From: Streptomyces sp. NP160 | Lineage (GTDB): Bacteria > Actinomycetota > Actinomycetes > Actinomycetales > Quadrisphaeraceae | Reading direction: 5' to 3' | Assembly: GCF_006335115.1 (NCBI RefSeq) | Contig: NZ_VDMJ01000015.1 | Span: 1 to 64,000 of the forward strand | Length of the DNA: 64,000 nt | Shown: one piece after another, positions 16,795 to 24,584 of the stretch | Position numbering within the stretch: position 1 is the stretch's first letter | Layout: each line of letters starts with the position of its first letter | The notes under the pieces: model-generated | The model's database searches: none | What the model saw: only the letters and a program-made list of their open reading frames with translations | What the model was told of the DNA's origin: nothing | Program-made: the position numbers and the translations under genes

Positions 16795-18074
16795 ACGTCG
16801 CCGACACCCTCGGCGACCTCACCGGCCAGCTCGCACAGCTCTACGTCCAGCGCGGCCCGACCGTGGCGAACGACCTCGACGTCGACGCCGCCCTGCACGC
16901 CCGCTCCGCCGTCATCGCGCTGACCCGCGAGCTGCTCTTCTGGGGCACCAGGCTTCGCCAGGGCACCCGCCCCACGCTGGTCGACGCCGAGACCAGGCCC
17001 GCCCACGGCCTGGCCTGGCACCTCACCCGCCACCCCGTCCCGGAAGCGACGCGGTCACCGATGGACGTGGCCCGGCTCGCCGCACCCGGCTCGGCCGCGG
17101 AGCGCTGGGAGCGCGTGGCCACTCAGGCGACCCTCGTGCAGACGCAGTGGGAGGCCAGCCCTAGCAAGCCGATGGGCCCAGCGGTGCGGACCGTCGTCGC
17201 CGACGCCACCGTCCTGGCCCTCAGCGTCAGCCACCTCGACCAGCGCCTGGCGACGACGGCTGCAGCCAGCGGGCGCCCCGACGTCGCCGAGGCCCTCACC
17301 TCCCAGGCGGTGCACGGCCTGCGCACCAGCGCCGAGGCCACGCTGCGACACCTGGCCCGCGGCGACCTGCCGGCCTGGCGCGCCGACATCGCTCTCCCCG
17401 CACGCCGCCTCGACGTGCTGCCGATGCGAAGCCCCGCCGACCTCCCGAGGGGCCTCGCCCGTCTGATGTCGCTGCTGGACGCGGGCACCCACGTCAGCCC
17501 CGCCCACCTGCACCTGGTGCTGCGCGGGCAGGAGCGGATCGCGTCGGCGCTCGGCAAGGAGTGCGCCACGCTGTGGCGAGCCACCGCGGACCCGGCCATC
17601 TTCGACGCCGGACGACGGCTCACCGAGCTCCGCCTCAGCCTGCAGGGCGCGGCCCCGGCGCTGCGCAAGGACATCGGCAGCATCGAGCCGGCCGATCCCC
17701 GTGCGCTGCTGCAGGTCAACGAGTGCCTGCGGGCCCTCGGCTTCTCCCTGCCGGAGGCGCGGCGCGGTCTGCCGCAGCGCGTCGACCTCGCCGTCGACCA
17801 GACCTCCACGCTGCTCTACAGCGTCGAAGCCGTCGGGTCCTGCGCGCGCAGCCAGGTGAACGGACGTCGCTGGCTGACCGCTGAGTGGAACCGCGACGAG
17901 ACCGCACAGACCTGGCACCGGGCTGACCGGCACGACCACTCCCGCATCGGCCCGCTCCTCATCCTCGGGGAGACGGCGCTCGACCTCCTCACCCGCCCCG
18001 CGGCCCTCATGACGCACGCGGCGCAGCAGCCCGCGATGGCCCAGACGGCCAGCCGCGGGCACGTCATGGCCTGA
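16791..18074 (+). CDS. Hypothetical helical protein of the transfer region
   Basis: Not recognised. 427 residues, almost entirely alanine/leucine/arginine-rich helices, no membrane segment, no nucleotide-binding motif. A mid-protein segment with many His, Leu and Arg residues (about 195-260) and a basic patch near 360-380 could contact nucleic acid. The GTG start overlaps the stop of the preceding gene. Context suggests a transfer or element-maintenance role; nothing more specific can be said. Confidence 0.55.
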   Translation: MNVADTLGDLTGQLAQLYVQRGPTVANDLDVDAALHARSAVIALTRELLFWGTRLRQGTRPTLVDAETRPAHGLAWHLTRHPVPEATRSPMDVARLAAPGSAAERWERVATQATLVQTQWEASPSKPMGPAVRTVVADATVLALSVSHLDQRLATTAAASGRPDVAEALTSQAVHGLRTSAEATLRHLARGDLPAWRADIALPARRLDVLPMRSPADLPRGLARLMSLLDAGTHVSPAHLHLVLRGQERIASALGKECATLWRATADPAIFDAGRRLTELRLSLQGAAPALRKDIGSIEPADPRALLQVNECLRALGFSLPEARRGLPQRVDLAVDQTSTLLYSVEAVGSCARSQVNGRRWLTAEWNRDETAQTWHRADRHDHSRIGPLLILGETALDLLTRPAALMTHAAQQPAMAQTASRGHVMA

Positions 18075-18133
18075 GCGCCAGACCTCGTCTCAGCACCGCC
18101 CTACCCATCCACCCCGATCAGAAAGACATCGCC

Positions 18134-19513
18134 ATGCCCAAGCACCGTCAGCCCACCCCCGCCGCTCGCCGCGCAAGGCCCGCCGCCGTGACGATCGGAG
18201 CGTTGACGCTCCTGTGCAGCGCTACCGGCGTCGCCTTGGCCGCTACGAACCCGGCAGCCGAGGAGACGCCGATGCCGGCCAGCACCACCACCACCACCAC
18301 CGCCGCGCCCTCGACCCTGGAGGTCGCGCCGCAGCCGACCGCGATGACGCCTGTCGGTTCCGAGACCACAGCACCTAGCGAGCCGACCGCCGCCCAGCCC
18401 CCGCAGGGCGACGGCGAGGCGTGGCTATCGGGAGCCTCGGGCGACGGCGCGGCCGACGGGGCCCTGGGGGAGTGGCGTGGTGACCCCGTCGACATCGTCG
18501 GCACCTGGGCCGACGTTGGTGACAACCAGACCCAGTTGTACTCCATCGCCCCTGGCGGCGAGGTCGCCGACTTCGACGGCGCCATCGACATCGCTCCCGG
18601 CGGGCTACTCGAGGGCGACACCTGGGCTGCGGCCGCCGACGGTGCTTACGACGACCGCTGGCGAGAGTCGCTGACCCGCATGGCAGAGCTTCGCCAGGGC
18701 CGCGGAACGACGTACGTGCGCCCTTTCCACGAGTTCAACCTCGGTGGCTGGAACTGGTCGGTCAGCCCCGGCGACGCCGAGGACTTCAAGGCCGCCTGGG
18801 CCCGCTACCGGGCGATCCAGCAGGAGGCCTTCCCCGACGCCCAGCTCGTCTACGGCGTCAACGTCACCAGCTCGGGCACTGACCTGGACTGGCGCACCAC
18901 CTGGCCCGGCAGCGACCAGGCCGATGTCCTCGGCGTGGACACCTACAACGGTTGGCCCACCATCACCTCAGCCGACGAGTTCGACGCTCAGCTCGACGCC
19001 CGTGGCGACGACGGCATCCCCGTCGGGCTGCAGGCCTACAGCGAGCAGGCTGAGCAGTGGGGGGTGCCGCTGGCGGTGCCGGAGTGGTCCGGCCGCGCCG
19101 GGATGGGCGACGAGCCCGCCTACGTGGAGGGGATGGTCGACTGGTTCGACGCCAACGCCGGCGACGGGCCGGGACAGCTGGCCTACGAGATCCTGTTCAA
19201 CGCTCCGCAGGACGACGGCAACTTCCAGCTCTTCGCCGACGACACGAAGATGCCCGACTCAGCCCAGGCGTACGTAGACGCCGTCGCTTCGACCGAGGAT
19301 GACCGCACAGCCGACGACCCCTCCTCGGCGAAAGAGGCAGCCGCGGCGCAGGACGAGGGGCCGCTGCCGGCGCCCTCGTCAACCTCGACGACCACTGCGG
19401 CCACCGAGCCGGGTCAGCCGGTGGGAGAAAAGACCACTCCTGCCTCGCAGGCGGACGTCGATGAGCTCGTGGCTCGGCTGGACGCGCTGCTGGACCGCCT
19501 CGAGCAGAGCTGA
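18134..19513 (+). CDS. Secreted GH26-like glycoside hydrolase
   Basis: A 459-residue exported protein. Residues 1-36 form a signal peptide (basic start, TIGALTLLCSATGVALA), then a Thr/Pro/Ala-rich stretch to about 95. Residues 100-385 resemble GH26 beta-mannanase-type domains: RPFHEFNLGGWNWSV with Glu200 as the likely acid/base, VDTYNGWP, and VPEWSG with Glu317 as the likely nucleophile. The tail from about 395 is low-complexity and ends in a short helix (VDELVARLDALLDRLEQS) that may form a coiled coil. It follows the two transfer-region genes and precedes a terminator, so it appears to belong to the conjugation module, perhaps to remodel extracellular polysaccharide during mating. The substrate is unknown. 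Confidence 0.7.
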   Translation: MPKHRQPTPAARRARPAAVTIGALTLLCSATGVALAATNPAAEETPMPASTTTTTTAAPSTLEVAPQPTAMTPVGSETTAPSEPTAAQPPQGDGEAWLSGASGDGAADGALGEWRGDPVDIVGTWADVGDNQTQLYSIAPGGEVADFDGAIDIAPGGLLEGDTWAAAADGAYDDRWRESLTRMAELRQGRGTTYVRPFHEFNLGGWNWSVSPGDAEDFKAAWARYRAIQQEAFPDAQLVYGVNVTSSGTDLDWRTTWPGSDQADVLGVDTYNGWPTITSADEFDAQLDARGDDGIPVGLQAYSEQAEQWGVPLAVPEWSGRAGMGDEPAYVEGMVDWFDANAGDGPGQLAYEILFNAPQDDGNFQLFADDTKMPDSAQAYVDAVASTEDDRTADDPSSAKEAAAAQDEGPLPAPSSTSTTTAATEPGQPVGEKTTPASQADVDELVARLDALLDRLEQS

Positions 19514-19534
19514 CGCCTCCAGCGTTCGTCCGGA

Positions 19535-19870
19535 GTGTCAGTGGCCGGGGCGAGCATCGCGCCAGTGGCTGGAGGGATGGCGAAGAAGGGGGCACCGCTA
19601 CCAGGGTGGCTCGTCGCTGCCAACACGGAGCGACGGCTCGCGGCAGAGGAGGCGATGCGCCAGCGGCGCCCGCCGGGCAACCCGTTCGTGTGGGTCATCG
19701 GCTCGGAGGCCGACTATTCAGGGATCGTCATCGACCGGCGTCGCGTCGGTGCCGGTTGGCAGATCTACGTGGCCTACACCTCGCTATGGCACGAGCTGAT
19801 GCAGCAGTGGCTCGACGCCGAGCAGCTGGTGCCCTGCGAGAGCCCACAGTCGAGTGCGCCGCCATCGTGA
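19535..19870 (+). CDS. Small hypothetical protein
   Basis: Not recognised. Up to 111 residues; ATG 19577 would give 97 (MAKKGAPLPGWLVAANTE...). The core VWVIGSEADYSGIVIDRRRV and GWQIYVAYTSLWHELMQQWL looks like a small beta-sheet protein of SH3/KOW type, with several tryptophans. It lies 21 bp after the GH26-like gene and is the last gene before the strong hairpin at 19879. The start is uncertain because GTG 19535 has no clear ribosome site and ATG 19577 has GGAGGG only two bases away. Confidence 0.55.
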   Translation: MSVAGASIAPVAGGMAKKGAPLPGWLVAANTERRLAAEEAMRQRRPPGNPFVWVIGSEADYSGIVIDRRRVGAGWQIYVAYTSLWHELMQQWLDAEQLVPCESPQSSAPPS

Positions 19871-19878
19871 TGACGCCC

Positions 19879-19919
19879 GTAGAAGGCGCCGATCCCCGCT
19901 GGGGATCGGCGCCTTCTAC
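19879..19919 (+). terminator. Perfect 19-bp hairpin terminator
   Basis: GTAGAAGGCGCCGATCCCC is followed, after a GCT loop, by its exact reverse complement: a 19-bp stem with no mismatch. No T-run follows, so it would be an L-shaped or bidirectional terminator typical of high-GC actinobacteria. It lies eight bases after the last plus-strand gene of the transfer module. Confidence 0.8.
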
Positions 19920-20344
19920 GCGGTCGCCGGTTGGTGCAGCGGCTCGCCGCGCGACGCCCGGGGCGCGTCCCGGCGGCGGTTGAGGCGGCTCACCGACGGT
20001 GGTCCTTCACCGAAGACCGGCCACCGAGCGGGAGTGGAGCGAGCAGTCGGGTTGACCCTGGAGCGGCACGTTCCCGCGTGGCGGCGCCCGTCACGCGGGC
20101 GGCCCCGGGCGCTTCGCGCTTTTCGTACGACGCACTCAGGTGAGACGGACCACCGAACAGGGCAAATGCGACTCGGGCACGTGGTGTGACGAGGACCGGC
20201 CCGAAGACGCTGGCACGTCCGCTCAGCGGTCGTCATCTGAGACAGCTGCAAAAAGGACCTCGCTGGTGTGTCCCTGCCACGCCATAGACCGCCAGCGCGT
20301 CGTTGTCTATGACGATCTCTCTCGGCCACCCGCAGGAGCTCACG
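19920..20344. other. Non-coding stretch before the lipoprotein gene
   Basis: About 425 bp after the terminator. Open frames here have no ribosome site and no recognisable content. I see nothing beyond the expected promoter of the lipoprotein gene, for which CAGGAG stands before ATG 20345. Confidence 0.4.
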
Positions 20345-20878
20345 ATGCGCAGCCCCGACTCAAGCTCGACGGGTGCCCCCACACCCTCGCGTGCTCACCG
20401 GAAGGTGCACCGCCTTCTGGCGGCGCTTCTCCTGGTTGCCGCAGGCGTCGTCATCACGTCCGGCTGCACTGGTGGCGGCGATGCGACAGGCGGAACGGGG
20501 CAACGTGGAGAGCAGGTCGCGCCGTGGGGGGTCTCGACGACGCTCTTCATCACGGCCGAGGCCCTGGGGCAGGACTCCTACTTCCTTCTGCGTCCGCCCC
20601 CGCCGAAGAACGGAGCCTCCTCAGGGGCACGCGTCTTCGGGGAGCTGGCCGTGCTGCAGGGCGGCTGCCTGGGATTGAGTCCGGACACAGCGGTGGCGTG
20701 GCCGAACGGCACCACAGCCCTGCCCGATGGAGACGGCGTAGAGCTGTCTGACGGACAGGTCCTGCGCATCGGTGACACGCTCGACACCGGAGGCGGCTTT
20801 GCAAACGTCGCCTTCACAGGCGTGGCCGCTGGGTGTCCGGGCAGCGATGTCGCCTTCATCAACGATCCCTTGAACTGA
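20345..20878 (+). CDS. Putative lipoprotein
   Basis: Not recognised beyond its export. 177 residues, start ATG 20345 chosen for AGGAG seven bases upstream rather than the 14-residue longer frame. An N-terminal signal peptide with a lipobox (LLVAAGVVITSGC, Cys at about 41) predicts attachment to the outer face of the membrane. The mature part is Gly-rich and seems to be a small beta-domain (GVELSDGQVLRIGDTLDTGG). It stands alone between the conjugation module and the IS701 element. Confidence 0.65.
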   Translation: MRSPDSSSTGAPTPSRAHRKVHRLLAALLLVAAGVVITSGCTGGGDATGGTGQRGEQVAPWGVSTTLFITAEALGQDSYFLLRPPPPKNGASSGARVFGELAVLQGGCLGLSPDTAVAWPNGTTALPDGDGVELSDGQVLRIGDTLDTGGGFANVAFTGVAAGCPGSDVAFINDPLN

Positions 20879-20992
20879 GACGCGTCTGCAGTGGTCTCGT
20901 GACTGGGCAGCGACAGCGGGACGCGGTTCGCTCGGCGATCGGCAATTGAGACGGCCTGCGTCACCGCGACGAGGGGGCACTCGAGCCCCTAG

Positions 20993-21009
20993 TACTGCAG
21001 CCGTAGATC
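20993..21009. repeat. IS701 terminal inverted repeat, transposase 3' side
   Basis: TACTGCAGCCGTAGATC, the exact reverse complement of 22543-22559. It borders the CTAG target copy at 20989-20992 and ends just before the transposase stop region at 21008. Confidence 0.9.
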
Positions 21010-22450
21010 ATTTCGATGGCGGAACCTGCCCTCGGGCCGCGTAGTGGCTGGTCCTGGCCCTGTGCTGGTGACGTCGTCTCCACCACGACCACGCTGCGGT
21101 GAAGGCCGCGTCACCTGCTCGGCGGGCAGCGGCGATGACCAGGCGGCGGACCTCGGCGCAGGTCAGCGGGATGAGTCCCTCCCGGGTGGCGGCCTCGCGG
21201 TCGCGGGCCCTGGCGGTCAGCGTCGCGATCGCCAGCACCGCGTGAGCGGCCATCACCAGCAACGTCCACCGCCGCCAGGAGGTCCACCGACGCACCTGAT
21301 GCTCATCCAGCCCCGTCAAGCCCTTGGACGCCTGGAAGGACTCCTCGATCGCCCACCGCCGCCCCGCCACGGCCACCAACGCCGCCAGCGACACCGCCCT
21401 GGCGGCGAAGGCCAGGTAGTACGCCATCTGTCCGGTCTTGATGTTGCGCCGCACCAGCAGCCACCACCGATGACCACTGCGCCGGGCGGCAGCTGCAGTG
21501 CGCGCCAGCATCACCGCCCACGACCTCGAGTGCGTTGGCTTGCCACCCTTCCCACCGGCGCGCGGGGCGGAGTTCGCCTTCTCGATGATCCGCGGGTGCA
21601 GGTCCACCTGGGCCCACTCGTACTCGCGCTGGCCGTGCGCGCCCGGGCCAGCGGAGCGCTGCTGCCAGGACCTGCTCGGCAGGTCAGCTGCGACCCGTGA
21701 TGCGGGCCGTGAGGTCGTCGCGGTGATCGGCACCTTGCGTGTGGCCGAGATCGCCAACACGTACCCCAACCCCTGCTGGCCTGCAGCGATGCGCTGCTCG
21801 GACAGGGCTTCCAGGCGCCTGGCCAGCTTCGGGTCCCCGCCGTAGACCTCATCGCCAGCGACCCAGCCCGCTGGCAGCCCACCGGCCAGGGCGCGCTCAA
21901 CCATGTCGGCCAACAGCGCCGGCTTGGTGGCGAAGTCGACGTCGTCAGGGACGCCGGCCTGCTCACAACGTCCCCGGTCCTCGGTCCAGGAGGTCGGCAG
22001 GTACACCTCCCGGTCCACCAGCGCGTGACCTCGGCGAGTGGCGTAGGCCAGGTACACCGCGACCTGAGCATTCTCAGTCCTACCCGCGGTGCCGGTGTAC
22101 TGGCGCTGGACCCCGACGGTGTGGGTGCCCTTCTTCATGTCGCCGGTCTCATCGCCGATCAACACCGCGTCGGGATCGGCCAGGTAGTCGGCGACGAAGC
22201 CCGCCAGCTCACCGCGGGCGGCGTCCTCATCGAAGTTGGCCCGGCTCAGCAGGTGCTGCACCCCGTGCGGGTCACCTTCCCCGGCGTGCTCGGCGATCGT
22301 CCAAGCGTTCTTGGTCGGCAGGTCAGCGGCCAACGCGGCGATCACCTTCGGGATCCGCTCACGGGACTCGGGCCGCGCAGCGCAGGAGGCGATGCGCCCA
22401 CCGAGGTCGTCCAGGTGCCGCTCGAAGGCGGCCACTCCTACGCTGGCCAT
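21008..22450 (-). CDS. IS701 family transposase
   Basis: A 480-residue DDE transposase moving the surrounding element by cut and paste. The first Asp is in VLIGDETGDMKKGTHTVGVQ (about 98-117), the second in WVAGDEVYGGDPKLARRLEA, and the Glu in RRWAIEESFQASKGLTGLDE, the spacing and signatures of the IS701/IS4-like fold. Length is slightly above the usual 400-450. ATG 22450 lies 93 bp inside the right inverted repeat. No frameshift is seen, so the gene looks functional. Confidence 0.92.
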   Translation of the reverse strand: MASVGVAAFERHLDDLGGRIASCAARPESRERIPKVIAALAADLPTKNAWTIAEHAGEGDPHGVQHLLSRANFDEDAARGELAGFVADYLADPDAVLIGDETGDMKKGTHTVGVQRQYTGTAGRTENAQVAVYLAYATRRGHALVDREVYLPTSWTEDRGRCEQAGVPDDVDFATKPALLADMVERALAGGLPAGWVAGDEVYGGDPKLARRLEALSEQRIAAGQQGLGYVLAISATRKVPITATTSRPASRVAADLPSRSWQQRSAGPGAHGQREYEWAQVDLHPRIIEKANSAPRAGGKGGKPTHSRSWAVMLARTAAAARRSGHRWWLLVRRNIKTGQMAYYLAFAARAVSLAALVAVAGRRWAIEESFQASKGLTGLDEHQVRRWTSWRRWTLLVMAAHAVLAIATLTARARDREAATREGLIPLTCAEVRRLVIAAARRAGDAAFTAAWSWWRRRHQHRARTSHYAARGQVPPSK

Positions 22451-22542
22451 GCGGTCGTCGCGTTCTGGTCAGTAGTCCACACACCTACCGATGCTGTCGC
22501 GGCGGCCGTTTCTGCTGGTCACCGGGTCCCACGCTCAGTAAC

Positions 22543-22559
22543 GATCTACGGCTGCAGTA
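22543..22559. repeat. IS701 terminal inverted repeat, transposase 5' side
   Basis: GATCTACGGCTGCAGTA, followed by the CTAG target copy at 22560-22563. The promoter of the transposase must lie between this end and 22450. Confidence 0.9.
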
Positions 22560-23312
22560 CTAGGGGCCCAGGTGCTTGCGCAGGAGCCCCGAGACGACCT
22601 CGGGAAGCTCAGCGTTGAGCAGGTGCGAGACACCGCTGACCACTTCGAACCGCGCATGGTCGATGCCTGTGGCGATCTCCCGGACCAGTGGCACAGGGGT
22701 CACGGGGTCCTCTCCGCCGGCGATGACCAGGCTTGCTGCGGTGATGCTCGGCAGTTCGTCTCGGACGTCGTGGAGCCCTACGGCCTCGGCGCAGGCTGCG
22801 TAGCCCTCCGGGGTGGTCGCCCGCAGCATGGCCAGGAGCCGCTCCGCCTGGCCGGGGTGGCGCGCGGCGAACTCGGGGGTGAACCAGGCGCCGGTGCGCG
22901 AGTCGACGAGGAACTCGGTCCCCTGTGAGCGCACCCTGGCGGCTCGGAGCGGCCAGGACGCCGGGTCGGGGAAGCGGGCCGCCGAGGCCAGCACGACGAG
23001 GCGGTCCACGCGGTCGGGGGCGTCCAGCGCCAACTGCAGCCCGATGGCACCTCCGATGGAGACACCTGCGTAGCTGAAGCGGTGGACGCCCAGCTCGTCG
23101 ACGGCGGCGAGGACGTCGGCCGCGATGCTGGCGATCGTGACCGGGCCGCGCGGGACGGGACTGCGCCCGTGGCCCGGGAGGTCGAAGCGCAGCACCCGGT
23201 GCTCGTCAGCGAGAGCTGCGGCCTGTGGGTCCCACAGGCCAAGGTCGGTGCCCAGGGACGGGCCGAGCACCACCAGAGGGCCGTCGGTGGGCCCGTCCAC
23301 CACGACGTGCAT
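22560..23312 (-). CDS. pcaD: 3-oxoadipate enol-lactonase (alpha/beta hydrolase)
   Basis: A 250-residue alpha/beta hydrolase that opens 3-oxoadipate enol-lactone to 3-oxoadipate in the cytoplasm, the step where catechol and protocatechuate branches meet. The triad is visible: Ser85 in GVSIG, Asp202 in GGEDPVTP and His230 in GVSHLLN. ATG 23312 overlaps the stop of the FAD-synthetase gene by one base. The stop codon TAG lies inside the CTAG target duplication of IS701, so the C-terminus (RKHLGP) is probably full length or nearly so. Last gene of the phenol operon; downstream 3-oxoadipate CoA-transferase genes are not in the window. Confidence 0.85.
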   Translation of the reverse strand: MHVVVDGPTDGPLVVLGPSLGTDLGLWDPQAAALADEHRVLRFDLPGHGRSPVPRGPVTIASIAADVLAAVDELGVHRFSYAGVSIGGAIGLQLALDAPDRVDRLVVLASAARFPDPASWPLRAARVRSQGTEFLVDSRTGAWFTPEFAARHPGQAERLLAMLRATTPEGYAACAEAVGLHDVRDELPSITAASLVIAGGEDPVTPVPLVREIATGIDHARFEVVSGVSHLLNAELPEVVSGLLRKHLGP

Positions 23313-24247
23313 CAGGTGTCCCGCCGGCCACCGGGGCCGGTCGCCCCGTCGAGGCGGTCCAGCAGGTCCACGGCGAGCGGTCCGCGCTGGGCGAGCACCC
23401 ACGCGCTGCCCGTCAGCACCCGCAGCGCGGGGCCGGCACCCGAGGGAAGGACGTCGACGTCGAGGACCGGGCCCACGTCGCAGCCCAGGGGCAGGACCCG
23501 GGCGCGGTAGCGCCCCGGCGCCAGCCGGGCCGCGCCGGCGTCGAGGGGGTCGAGGTCGACGCCGGTTCCGCGGCGCGGTCCATCCTCGTCGACCGCGAGC
23601 CGGTCACCTCGGCGGACGGCCACCTCCACCCGGTGAGGCCTGCCCAGCAGTTCCTGCAGGGCCTGCACGCGCCCCTGAGCGGCCAGTCCTCGGGCGAGGG
23701 TGGAGGAGCACCGCTCGTCCTCGCGGCGGACCGGAGCGACCGCGACGACGGTGGCCTCGGGACCGAGGGTCCGCTGCAGGGTGGCGGTGTCTCCCCGGCC
23801 ACTGGCTCCGAAGCGGTAGCCGGCCCCGACCACCACGCCGCGGCAGTCGAGGGCTGCGCGCAGAACGCGCTCCGCGAAGGCCTCGGAGGGCTCGGCCGCC
23901 AGCTCGTGGGTGAAGGGCAGGACGAGGACGTCGTCAGCGCCCGCCTGCAGGAGCAGCTCCGTCCGGCGCCGCACCGAGACCAGGGCGTCAGGCTCCAGGC
24001 GCCGTCCGAGCACCACCGCGGGGTGCGGGTGGAAGGTGACCACCACGGAGCGCACGCCCCGGCTGCCGGCCAGCCGCGCGGCCTCGGCGACGACCGCAGC
24101 GTGTCCCCGGTGCACGCCGTCGAAGACGCCCATCGCCACCACGCTCGGCCCCGGACGCGCCGGCACCTGCTCCAGGCCCCACCACACCCGCGAGGGCGCG
24201 CGCATCGGCAGTGGGTCGGGTGCAGCGGAGAGGGTGGCGGCGCTCAC
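23312..24247 (-). CDS. RibF-like FAD synthetase with degenerate flavokinase domain
   Basis: A 311-residue protein of the bifunctional RibF family. The N-terminal FMN adenylyltransferase domain is convincing: GVFDGVHRGH at 40-49, then RSVVVTFHPHPAVVL, and an SST-type motif (CSSTLARGLAAQG) before the domain end. The C-terminal third, where riboflavin kinase should be, lacks the usual GxPTAN motif and is probably inactive. The GTG start overlaps the catC stop (GTGA). Inside a phenol operon that begins with a flavin reductase and FAD-dependent monooxygenase, its job is probably to raise FAD supply. A housekeeping ribF would be expected next to truB or rpsO, which are absent here. Confidence 0.8.
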   Translation of the reverse strand: MSAATLSAAPDPLPMRAPSRVWWGLEQVPARPGPSVVAMGVFDGVHRGHAAVVAEAARLAGSRGVRSVVVTFHPHPAVVLGRRLEPDALVSVRRRTELLLQAGADDVLVLPFTHELAAEPSEAFAERVLRAALDCRGVVVGAGYRFGASGRGDTATLQRTLGPEATVVAVAPVRREDERCSSTLARGLAAQGRVQALQELLGRPHRVEVAVRRGDRLAVDEDGPRRGTGVDLDPLDAGAARLAPGRYRARVLPLGCDVGPVLDVDVLPSGAGPALRVLTGSAWVLAQRGPLAVDLLDRLDGATGPGGRRDT

Positions 24248-24531
24248 GGGTTCTCGGACAGGGCTGAGGGGTGCGCGGTCAGAGCCGTCACCTCGATGGT
24301 CATGTAGGGAAACAGCGGCAAGGACCACAGCAGGTCGTGCAGGGCCGTGCCGTCCGGCACCTCGAAGACCGAGACGTTGGAGTAGTGGCCGACGACACGC
24401 CACAGGTGGACCCACGTCCCCGCGCGCTGCAGCTCCAGAGCGCGGGTCTTCTCCCGCGCCAGCAGGTCCGCTCGCACATCCGGGTCGAGGGTCGGGGGAA
24501 CGGCGACGTCCATGCGCACGTGGAACAGCAC
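24244..24531 (-). CDS. catC: Muconolactone delta-isomerase
   Basis: A 95-residue protein of normal length for muconolactone isomerase, which converts muconolactone to 3-oxoadipate enol-lactone. The typical start FHVRMDVAVP, the LRAxEK-like DLLAREKTRALELQRAG segment, and HLWRVVGHYSNVSVFEV are present. The enzyme forms large oligomers in the cytoplasm. GTG 24531 has GGAGG upstream. It stands between catB (53 bp gap) and the RibF-like gene (overlap). Confidence 0.92.
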   Translation of the reverse strand: MLFHVRMDVAVPPTLDPDVRADLLAREKTRALELQRAGTWVHLWRVVGHYSNVSVFEVPDGTALHDLLWSLPLFPYMTIEVTALTAHPSALSENP

Positions 24532-24584
24532 AGCGGCCTCCGATGGGTCAGGTGGTCAGCGACGGGACAGTGGCACGTCGTGGG

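Larger units (their letters stand above)
20993..22559 (-). mobile_element. Complete IS701-family insertion sequence
   Basis: A 1567-bp element with one transposase gene, perfect 17-bp terminal inverted repeats (20993-21009 and 22543-22559) and flanking CTAG on both sides (20989-20992 and 22560-22563), the 4-bp target duplication expected for IS701. The symmetry continues outward through CCCC/GGGG, so the original target was itself palindromic. The right copy of CTAG supplies the TAG stop of the pcaD-like gene. Perfect ends and an intact gene suggest a recent and perhaps still active insertion. Confidence 0.9.
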
